NCBI GenBank assembly: GCA_034434895.1
Contig: DAOTYI010000001.1
Coordinates: 1 to 12,072 of the forward strand
Direction: 5' to 3'
DNA length: 12,072 nt
Source of the DNA: DAOTXL01 sp034434895
Lineage (GTDB): Bacteria; Chloroflexota; Anaerolineae; JAAYZQ01
Made by a program: the position numbers and the translations under genes. The notes beneath the pieces were generated by a model that made no database searches, had not been told where the DNA came from, and was given only the letters and a program-made list of their open reading frames with translations. Positions 8,101 to 12,072 of this stretch are shown in pieces (the stretch's first letter is position 1; every line of letters starts with the position of its first letter).

Positions 8101-8394
8101 GTGCAGGTCGCGGTCAAAAGGATCGAGTGTATACCAGCAGACCGGCAGGTCGGTGTCGTGAGCAAACTCGGTCAGCAGGGTGGTTTTCCCATATCCGGCA
8201 GGCGCGGAGACCAGGATCAACCTGCGGTCCAGGTGGGTGTGGATGAAATCCACCAGCCGACGGCGTGGCAGCAGGTCCGACCGGCGGCGCGGAACCCGGA
8301 GCTTGGTTACGATCAGCGGCGCCGGGCTGCTGTCAGCCTGGGCGCCGGTCTGGTCGGTCTGCGGTTGAAGCGGGCGGGTCCCATTCTCATTCAT
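5149..8394 (-). CDS. MalT-like STAND ATPase transcriptional activator with TPRs and C-terminal winged helix + BTAD
   Basis: A 1081-residue one-component regulator. The STAND NTPase at the N-terminus shows Walker A SAPAGYGKTT (63-72), Walker B VLVLDD (153-158) and LILASR (185-190), as in MalT/LuxR large regulators. Residues about 380-820 are helical TPR-like repeats (ALALYQQAEQAF, AISYCRQALALV, AIEHYQAALRCW, ALQLLNEALSKA, AYDQGLQAA), usually the ligand- or partner-sensing platform. From about residue 850 follows an OmpR-type winged helix (LKIYALGQPQVEMNG...RDLFFCLL, KEEIGNLFWPN, LYRLRRTL) and a BTAD, about 945-1081 (FDVEAFDRLL, YRGDYLEGVYGDWCVVERERLRERY, DPYREAIHRELMRCYYRQGDRAAAIRQY), as in SARP activators. 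There is no LuxR-type HTH. The ATG at 8394 is chosen because it overlaps the oxidoreductase stop as ATGA and the protein then starts like its family; the longer form from 8484 runs inside that gene. The inducer is unknown. Confidence 0.93.
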   Translation of the reverse strand: MNENGTRPLQPQTDQTGAQADSSPAPLIVTKLRVPRRRSDLLPRRRLVDFIHTHLDRRLILVSAPAGYGKTTLLTEFAHDTDLPVCWYTLDPFDRDLHLFLEHFIAAIAQRFPAFGQRSRALLLSGADLRRNLYPVVATIVQEMYDTIPEYFVLVLDDHHLVEDQEAINEFLDLLVTYADENLHLILASRTLPALPNLSLLVARRQAAGLSIDELRFTPPEIQALALQNYGLRLSAEQAESLAERSGGWITGLLLTVTPLWEKKGQESAVQGRINVGLYDYLSRQVLDQQPPALREFLLDSSILDELSPELCSQVLEVDNPADLIDQLRIRNLFIIEFEGDDGRVRYHDLFRDFLQNTLRRRDRARFRRLMHRAAQVYAARGEWERAVSRYLALREYGPVADIVERTANSLYETGRWDTLAGWIDALPEAIRNAHPRFLMHRGQIHMERGEHAAALALYQQAEQAFTAADDRSKVAHALVMQGSLLRFQGQYPAAISYCRQALALVSQATAQEKHTVALACKNIGLCQLRLGQLAEGRDTLQQALHLYEELGALYDVGSVHHDLGLSCELGGDFEGAIEHYQAALRCWQRLGNPGPWANTLNGLAVIYSLRGEYDRALQLLNEALSKARQAGSLRAEALIWASLGDLHRDLGAYEQARQAYDQGLQAATQAGYRFVVTYTLDALGNVARLQGHLAEAARQLHRAMECATAYDSVYEIGLCHISLGILAAAEKDLEAARQHLDRAIDILRSGGFRRELGRAYLHRAQMEFLADDRSRALADLHQALIVAQELGADQFLVVEGQNCLPLLRYAAREGADSALVEALLERIAAHQARAARQPEPVVVTRPGPALKIYALGQPQVEMNGQVVQWPTLQSRDLFFCLLQHRAGLRKEEIGNLFWPNHLPLRLDGIFRSTLYRLRRTLFRDSILFEGGVYRFNWQSNCWFDVEAFDRLLATVGSEEIARLEEAIALYRGDYLEGVYGDWCVVERERLRERYLSALERLGRLYADRRDLQRAVDLYQRLLVQDPYREAIHRELMRCYYRQGDRAAAIRQYQTCARLLREDLGLSPSPETEALYLQVIG

Positions 8395-9527
8395 ATCACC
8401 GACTGCCGGGAATGCCCGGCAGCAAATCGCTCTGGGCCAAAGGGCCTGATCTCCACCGCTGCCGGCTGGCCATCCACGATCCATTCAGCCAGTGCGGCGC
8501 CGGCAGCCGGAGCGTTCATAATCCCATGTCCACCCCAGCCACAGTCGTTCCAGAAACCGTGCAAGTGCAGCGCTGGCCCCAGGATGGGGTCGTCATCGGG
8601 GGTAACGGGCCGCAGGCCGGCCCAGGCGGTCTTGACTCCGGCCTCGGCCAGCGGCGGGGCACGGTAGATCGAATGCTCGATGATCACCTCCAGGAACGCC
8701 CGGTCCACCTGCGGCTCCTCCTCATCGCTCTCATCATTTCCCATGCCGATCAGCAGCCCAGGCCCCTCGCGGCGCATGTACCAGGGCAGTTCGACTTCAT
8801 AGGTGAAGGGGATGGGCATGGAGTAGGCCGGCACCGGACCGGTGACGAGGATGTGTCGCTTGACATTGGTGATGGGCAGGTCCATACCGGCCCAGGCCGC
8901 CACCTGACGGGCCTGGGCACCGGCGGCATTGACCACGCAGGGGGTGGCCACAGTCCCGGCGGTGGTGTGGACACCCGTCACCCGGTCGCCCTCGATCCGC
9001 AGGCCTGTGGCCTGCACCCCCTCGGCCAGTTCAACCCCCCGGCGACGCGCCTGCCCGGCGTAGGCCATCATGATCGAATGGGGGTCAATGTTGCCCTCGT
9101 GGGGATTATAGAGCCCGACCTCGATCCCCTCCAGATTCAGGCCGGGCGTCCAGTGGAGGATCTCCTCCTGGTTCAGCAGGTAACTTTCGATGCCCAGTTG
9201 CCGCAGCAGGGCATGGCGACGGCGCAGGTCGGGTGCCCCTCGCGCCCCGGCGATCAGCAGGCAGCCGACCGGCTGATAGTCGGGGCTGGCTCCCACCTCC
9301 TCCTCGAAGCGCATCAGGGCTGCATACGACCAACAGGTCAGGGGCAGGCATCGTTCCGATGGGAAGGCCAGGCCGATGATCGCCGCCGACCGCCCCGAAG
9401 ATCCGCTCCCCAGGGCGTTCCGTTCGAGCAGCAACAGGTCGGTCTGCCCCTTGACCGCCAGATAGTAGGCCAGGCTGAGGCCCTGAATCCCGCCGCCGAT
9501 GATCACAATGTCGGCTGTGGATTTCAT
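8391..9527 (-). CDS. FAD-dependent amine/sarcosine oxidase-like oxidoreductase (DAO family)
   Basis: A 378-residue flavoprotein. The N-terminus has the dinucleotide-binding fold: ADIVIIGGGIQGLSLAYYLA with GGGIQG (11-16) and the ribose-binding acidic residue E35 (LLLLER). The DAO-family motif GSGSSGRSAAI follows. The C-terminus has DPILGPALHLHGFWNDCGWGGHGIMNAP, close to the CGWGTGGF motif of heterotetrameric sarcosine oxidase beta subunits, with C329 in that loop. Such enzymes oxidise N-methyl or other amines, giving an imine and reducing oxygen or an acceptor; the substrate here is not shown by the sequence. No alpha, gamma or delta partners are nearby, so it likely acts alone. The ATG at 9527 has a near-perfect AGGAGGTGAG (9531-9540) 7 nt upstream of the start after AGGAGG. 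It overlaps the BTAD regulator by 4 nt, so it is probably the first gene of that operon. Confidence 0.92.
   Translation of the reverse strand: MKSTADIVIIGGGIQGLSLAYYLAVKGQTDLLLLERNALGSGSSGRSAAIIGLAFPSERCLPLTCWSYAALMRFEEEVGASPDYQPVGCLLIAGARGAPDLRRRHALLRQLGIESYLLNQEEILHWTPGLNLEGIEVGLYNPHEGNIDPHSIMMAYAGQARRRGVELAEGVQATGLRIEGDRVTGVHTTAGTVATPCVVNAAGAQARQVAAWAGMDLPITNVKRHILVTGPVPAYSMPIPFTYEVELPWYMRREGPGLLIGMGNDESDEEEPQVDRAFLEVIIEHSIYRAPPLAEAGVKTAWAGLRPVTPDDDPILGPALHLHGFWNDCGWGGHGIMNAPAAGAALAEWIVDGQPAAVEIRPFGPERFAAGHSRQSVI
8403..8422. other. Perfect 8-bp inverted repeat ahead of the regulator start
   Basis: CTGCCGGG and CCCGGCAG separated by AATG form a perfect hairpin inside the last codons of the oxidoreductase gene, 8 nt before the ATG of the regulator in mRNA sense. 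No strong ribosome-binding site precedes that ATG, so the hairpin could hide the start until the upstream ribosome opens it. It may also be chance in a GC-rich region. Confidence 0.5.
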
Positions 9528-9548
9528 ACACTCACCTCCTGCAACTCT

Positions 9549-9557
9549 ATTGTATCA
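9549..9557 (-). promoter_or_regulatory. Extended -10 of the oxidoreductase-regulator operon
   Basis: TGA-TACAAT on the minus strand lies directly upstream of the strong Shine-Dalgarno site, giving a very short leader of about 15 nt. No -35 match at normal spacing was found. Confidence 0.45.
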
Positions 9558-9600
9558 CAATCGCCGTCGGATGACTACTTTGACACCAGATCGGACAGAA

Positions 9601-9644
9601 CTCCTCAAACCCTCCATGCAATCTCCATCAAATCTCCATCCCCT
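9601..9644 (+). promoter_or_regulatory. Four direct repeats at exact 11-bp spacing (SARP/BTAD-type operator)
   Basis: CTCCTC at 9601, then CTCCAT at 9612, 9623 and 9634, each 11 bp from the last. The flank AATCTCCATC is repeated perfectly at 9620-9629 and 9631-9640. The last CTCCATC ends 9 nt before a -10 box. Known SARP activators bind heptameric direct repeats spaced by 11 bp (or a multiple) with the last repeat about 8 bp from the -10 box. A BTAD regulator is encoded in the divergent operon. Confidence 0.7.
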
Positions 9645-9646
9645 TC

Positions 9647-9655
9647 TGCTATGAT
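9647..9655 (+). promoter_or_regulatory. Extended -10 of the DUF4405-htrA operon
   Basis: TGC-TATGAT matches an extended sigma70 -10. The -35 position (9627-9632, ATCAAA) is poor and lies inside the 11-bp repeat array, as expected for an activator-dependent promoter. The transcript would have a leader of about 75 nt before the start at 9735. Confidence 0.55.
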
Positions 9656-9734
9656 TGATGAGCCAGACAGATGAACAGAAGAGGCCCGGCCAGGGGAGGC
9701 GATGGCCAGGGTCAATACGAACGGGGAGAAAGAT

Positions 9735-10349
9735 ATGAGAAAAATCTGGATCAATTACTGGATAGATGTGGGCACAGGCCTGGCCGGCCTGCTCAGCGCC
9801 CTCAGCGGCCTGGTCTTCCTGTGGCCGGGGGAGCCGACGACCGGCATCCTGGGTCTCAGCTACCGGGCGTGGAACAGCCTTCACACCTGGAGCAGCCTGG
9901 CTGCGATCCTGGGGGTGGGCATCCATCTGACCCTGCACTGGAACTGGATCGTCGCCATGACCAGGCAGGGGTTGGGACTCAAGCCGGTCCGGTTTGAAGC
10001 ATCGGGGCCGGCTTTGAGCCGCCGGGCCTTTCTGACCCTCGGCGGAGCAGCCACCCTGGTCACCGGGGCCGTACTGGCCGGCTACAAACTCCTGTCGGCG
10101 AACAGGGCCGGCGCAGCCCCTGATCAGACAGCCACAAGTGTTGCCTGCCCCTTTGGCCTGGTCAACGATCCCTACCCGGGACGTTGCCCCCGCTATACCG
10201 ACGCCGACGGCGATGGCCTGTGCGATTACTCGGTGCCAGGTTCAGGGGAGAGTGTTGCTCCCCGCGACGGGGATGATTTCTGGGGTGGAACCCATCGCCG
10301 TCGGGGTTGGAGCCACCACGATTTCTTCCCTGAAGGGGAAAAGGATTAA
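9735..10349 (+). CDS. DUF4405-like membrane protein with internal twin-arginine segment and Ca-loop/cysteine tail
   Basis: A 204-residue membrane protein. The N-terminal part resembles DUF4405: INYWIDVGTGLAGLLSALSGLVFLW (about 6-30) and a second helix SLHTWSSLAAILGVGIHLTLHW (48-69) with H50, H64 and H68 positioned like cytochrome-b-type haem ligands. Next comes LSRRAFLTLGGAATLVTGAVLAG (94-116), a third helix headed by a twin-arginine-like SRRAFL motif. The tail (136-204) has CPFGLVNDPYPGRC, then DADGDGLCD (156-164), an EF-hand-like calcium-binding loop, with cysteines at 138, 151 and 163, and a His-rich end. Haem, metal or FeS binding is inferred. The ATG at 9735 is chosen for GGGGAG (9723-9728) 6 nt upstream and because the family starts with this first helix; the ATG at 9702 has GGAGG only 2 nt away. 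It is 27 nt ahead of the protease gene. Confidence 0.8.
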   Translation: MRKIWINYWIDVGTGLAGLLSALSGLVFLWPGEPTTGILGLSYRAWNSLHTWSSLAAILGVGIHLTLHWNWIVAMTRQGLGLKPVRFEASGPALSRRAFLTLGGAATLVTGAVLAGYKLLSANRAGAAPDQTATSVACPFGLVNDPYPGRCPRYTDADGDGLCDYSVPGSGESVAPRDGDDFWGGTHRRRGWSHHDFFPEGEKD

Positions 10350-10376
10350 ATGGGCTCGTCAAAAGGAGGTGAAACG

Positions 10377-11552
10377 ATGAGAAAAAAGTTCCATTGGCCG
10401 TGGCTCATAGCCCTGTGTCTGATCTTGCTGGCAGGAACAGGGTGGGGATGGCGGGAGGGGATGGCCCCTGACGCGGTGGCGGCAGCGACCTCCAGCCCGC
10501 TGCCGGGGGCTTCTGCCCTCGACGAACAGCAGGCCGCCAACGAGCTGGAGGCGCAGATCATCGCCATCTACAATGCGGTCAGCCCATCGGTGGTGAATAT
10601 CACCAATCGCAGCTACATCTACAGCCGCTTCATGGGGAATGTGCCCCAGGAAGGGACCGGTTCCGGCTTTGTGTACGACACGCAGGGTGACATTGTGACC
10701 AACTATCATGTGATCGAAGGCGCGGAAGAGTTGCTGGTCACCCTGGCCGATGGCCAGACCTACCCGGCCAGGGTGATCGGCTCCGATCCCACCAACGATC
10801 TGGCCGTGTTGCGCATTGATGCCGGCGCGAACCTGCCACCGCCCCTGGTTCTGGGCGATTCCGACCGGCTCCAGGTGGGGCAGTTCGTGCTCGCCATCGG
10901 CAACCCCTACGGCCTGCAACAGACGCTGACCACCGGCGTAGTCAGCGCCCTGGGCCGTGTGATCCAAAGCCCGGAGAACAACCGCTTCATCGGCGAGGCG
11001 ATCCAGACCGATGCCGCCATCAACCCTGGCAACTCGGGTGGGCCGATGCTGGACTTGAGCGGCCGCGTCATCGGCATCAACTCGCAGATCATCAGCCCTA
11101 GCGGAGCTTCGGCCGGCATCGGCTTTGCCGTGTCGTCCAACACGGCGCGGCGCGTCGTGCCCAGGCTGATTGAGCAGGGGTACTATCCCCATCCCTGGCT
11201 GGGGGTAGAACTGTTCCCTCTGACGGCCTCCACGGCCCAGGTGTTGCGCGAGGCCGGAGCTGAGGTGCCGGTGGATACAGGCCTGTTGGTGCTCGACACC
11301 GTGGCCGGCAGCCCGGCCGAACAGGCCGGCATCCAGGGGGGAAGCCGGTCAGTCCACGTGGGCCGCTATCAACTCCCGGTGGGCGGGGACGTCATCACCG
11401 CCGTGGACAACCAGCCGACCCACGACCTGCAAACACTGACCGTCTACCTGGAAACCAAAAAGACCGTCGGCGACAGGGTGAACCTGACCATCCGGCGAGG
11501 CGACCAGGAACTGACGATCCCCGTGACACTCGGCGAGCAGCCACAAAATTGA
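10377..11552 (+). CDS. HtrA/DegP-like trypsin-fold serine protease with one PDZ domain
   Basis: A 391-residue envelope protease of the S1C family, which degrades or remodels damaged exported proteins. The N-terminus has a signal anchor (WPWLIALCLILLAGTGWGW, 7-25). The catalytic triad is clear: H111 (TNYHVIEGAEE), D141 (NDLAVLRID) and S220 (NPGNSGGPMLDLSG). A single PDZ domain covers about 273-390 (LGVELFPLTAS...LLVLDTVAGSPAEQAGI...GDVITAVDNQP...VNLTIRRGDQELTIPVTLG), with an extra GGSRSVHVGRYQLPV stretch before GDVI. The ATG at 10377 has AAAGGAGGTGA upstream (AGGAGG 7 nt away); the ATG at 10350 touches the previous stop codon and has no such site. It is the second gene of the operon with the DUF4405-like protein. 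Its stop codon is part of a transposon-like target duplication. The symbol htrA fits the family, but several paralogues are common in such genomes. Confidence 0.95.
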   Translation: MRKKFHWPWLIALCLILLAGTGWGWREGMAPDAVAAATSSPLPGASALDEQQAANELEAQIIAIYNAVSPSVVNITNRSYIYSRFMGNVPQEGTGSGFVYDTQGDIVTNYHVIEGAEELLVTLADGQTYPARVIGSDPTNDLAVLRIDAGANLPPPLVLGDSDRLQVGQFVLAIGNPYGLQQTLTTGVVSALGRVIQSPENNRFIGEAIQTDAAINPGNSGGPMLDLSGRVIGINSQIISPSGASAGIGFAVSSNTARRVVPRLIEQGYYPHPWLGVELFPLTASTAQVLREAGAEVPVDTGLLVLDTVAGSPAEQAGIQGGSRSVHVGRYQLPVGGDVITAVDNQPTHDLQTLTVYLETKKTVGDRVNLTIRRGDQELTIPVTLGEQPQN

Positions 11553-11664
11553 GAGCTTGTCTGAAAAGTCTACCACAAAGGCACACAGGACAAAGAAATG
11601 AGATGAAATTGACATAAATTCTTTTTGTCCTTCGTGTCCTTGGTGATTTTCAGACTAGCTCTGA
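11550..11664. mobile_element. 109-bp MITE-like fold-back element with TGA target duplication
   Basis: Terminal inverted repeats GAGCTTGTCTGAAAA (11553-11567) and TTTTCAGACTAGCTC (11647-11661) match at 14 of 15 positions. They are flanked by identical TGA triplets (11550-11552 and 11662-11664). The left TGA is the stop codon of the protease gene. The inner arms also pair in part (CCACAAAGGCACACAGGACAAAG against CTTTTTGTCCTTCGTGTCCTTGGTG), so the whole element can fold back. It encodes no transposase. A 3-bp TNA duplication and GAG-beginning ends are reminiscent of parts of the IS5 family; this origin is a guess. Confidence 0.75.
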
Positions 11665-11777
11665 GGGAACAGGAGTTACCTGGTTGACCCGGCAGGCTTC
11701 CCACAAAAGAACCCGGCGTTCTCTGCGTCTCTGCGGGGCAAACCAACACCTTTTCAGCACTCTCCTGTAGGGGCAAC
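11665..11777. other. Non-coding region with dispersed-repeat fragments
   Basis: No credible gene is seen. The part CTCTGCGTCTCTGCGG (11721-11736) matches the style of 'cgcagagacgcagag' repeats scattered between genes in many environmental bacteria. Together with the MITE-like element it makes the protease-downstream region a repeat-rich junction. Confidence 0.4.
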
Positions 11778-11806
11778 TTGCCTTGAGCCTGGCTTTGTGT
11801 TAGAAT
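11778..11806 (+). promoter_or_regulatory. Sigma70 promoter of the last gene
   Basis: TTGCCT (11778-11783), a 17-nt spacer and TAGAAT (11801-11806), with TGT directly before the -10, form the best promoter in the window. It lies about 50 nt upstream of the start at 11859. An 11-bp sequence, CTTGAGCCTGG, sits in the spacer (11782-11792) and again at 11829-11839. Confidence 0.65.
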
Positions 11807-11824
11807 GGCAGATAGCACATAGCG

Positions 11825-11838
11825 CAGGCTTGAGCCTG
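11825..11838. promoter_or_regulatory. Dyad CAGGCT-TG-AGCCTG in the leader
   Basis: A 6-bp inverted repeat with a 2-bp centre lies about 20-30 nt after the likely transcription start. It overlaps the second copy of CTTGAGCCTGG. It could be a repressor site or a leader hairpin. Confidence 0.4.
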
Positions 11839-11858
11839 GGCCATGCAGGAGATATGCG

Positions 11859-12072
11859 GTGAGTCAAACGGAAGAGACGAAAAATGAGCAGGCCGGTCCG
11901 TCGCGCAACCCAACGCGCCTGTATGTCATCCTGGCCGGGGTGCTGGTGGTTGTCATCATCGTGATGGCCATCCTGCTCGTTGTCAAGGGCCTCCCCGCCC
12001 TGAGAGGGGAGAAGGAGCCGACCGCCGTAACCCGTGATACGCCCCCTGCCACCCCGGTGCCCACCTTCACCC
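11859..12072 (+). CDS. Single-pass membrane protein with Thr/Pro-rich external segment (partial, 3' end cut by window)
   Basis: A reading frame that runs off the right edge after 71 codons. The GTG start has GGAG (11848-11851) 7 nt upstream and its own promoter. The first 20 residues are polar (SQTEETKNEQAGPSRNPTRL). A strong membrane helix follows (YVILAGVLVVVIIVMAILLVV, about 22-42), then KGLPALRGEKEPTAVTRD and the start of a Thr/Pro-rich linker (TPPATPVPTFT). This suggests a membrane-anchored protein with an outer domain beyond the window. The nearby ATG at 11854 is followed at once by a stop (ATG CGG TGA) and is not the start. Function cannot be told from this part. Confidence 0.75.
   Translation, partial: MSQTEETKNEQAGPSRNPTRLYVILAGVLVVVIIVMAILLVVKGLPALRGEKEPTAVTRDTPPATPVPTFT

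Noticed and set aside
6049..8667. 872-codon open frame on the plus strand opposite the regulator
   Set aside because: It is antisense to a gene with clear Walker, TPR-like and BTAD motifs; the product is compositionally odd (Gly/Gln/Pro-rich) with no domain. Long antisense frames are common in GC-rich genes.
9580..9585. Perfect TTGACA hexamer in the divergent region
   Set aside because: No -10 box at 16-18 nt downstream on the plus strand; it is about 65 nt upstream of the TATGAT box and is probably chance.
8265..9674. 469-codon open frame on the plus strand opposite the oxidoreductase
   Set aside because: Opposite a gene with a clear FAD-binding motif and near-perfect ribosome-binding site, and it also runs through the divergent promoters. 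Shadow frame.

Overview
The window looks like a high-GC bacterial chromosome, most plausibly from Chloroflexota (Anaerolineae/Caldilineae-like). The reasons are a NHLP-clan small protein of the Os1348 type, a DUF5317 membrane protein, a MalT-like STAND regulator with a C-terminal BTAD, secreted proteins with long Thr/Pro linkers, and abundant dispersed inverted-repeat elements. This placement is inferred from protein style and has not been tested by a search. There are no rRNA or tRNA genes, CRISPR arrays, complete insertion sequences or phage genes.

Left part (minus strand, 51-4952). Genes run right to left. First is a tightly coupled pair, a secreted amidase_6 protein and a putative lipoprotein, only 1 nt apart and driven by an extended -10 promoter with 12-bp tandem repeats upstream. 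A 106-bp palindromic element follows (2142-2247). Then come a DUF5317 membrane protein that seems to have lost its natural start at that element, a small NHLP-clan protein with a Gly-Gly site, and a soluble PAS histidine kinase. DUF5317 and the NHLP gene overlap by 11 nt. The amidase/lipoprotein pair looks lower in GC than the rest.

Middle (minus strand, 5149-9527). A SoxB/DAO-like FAD oxidoreductase is joined by an ATGA overlap to a 1081-residue regulator. The regulator has a STAND ATPase, TPR-like repeats, and a C-terminal winged helix plus BTAD. The overlap implies the two are made together.

Right part (plus strand, 9735-end). Divergent from that operon is a DUF4405 membrane protein carrying an internal twin-arginine segment and a Ca-loop tail, followed by an HtrA-like protease with a PDZ domain. 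The 207-bp divergent intergenic region holds four CTCC-type repeats in exact 11-bp register just upstream of a -10 box, which is the classical layout of a SARP/BTAD operator. The regulator made next door is therefore the obvious candidate to control the DUF4405-htrA operon. After htrA come a 109-bp MITE-like element inserted exactly at the htrA stop codon with a TGA target duplication, other dispersed-repeat fragments, a good sigma70 promoter, and the first 71 codons of a single-pass membrane protein cut by the window end.

The most interesting unit is the putative BTAD circuit: redox enzyme plus regulator on one side, DUF4405 and envelope protease on the other, with the repeat-type operator between them.
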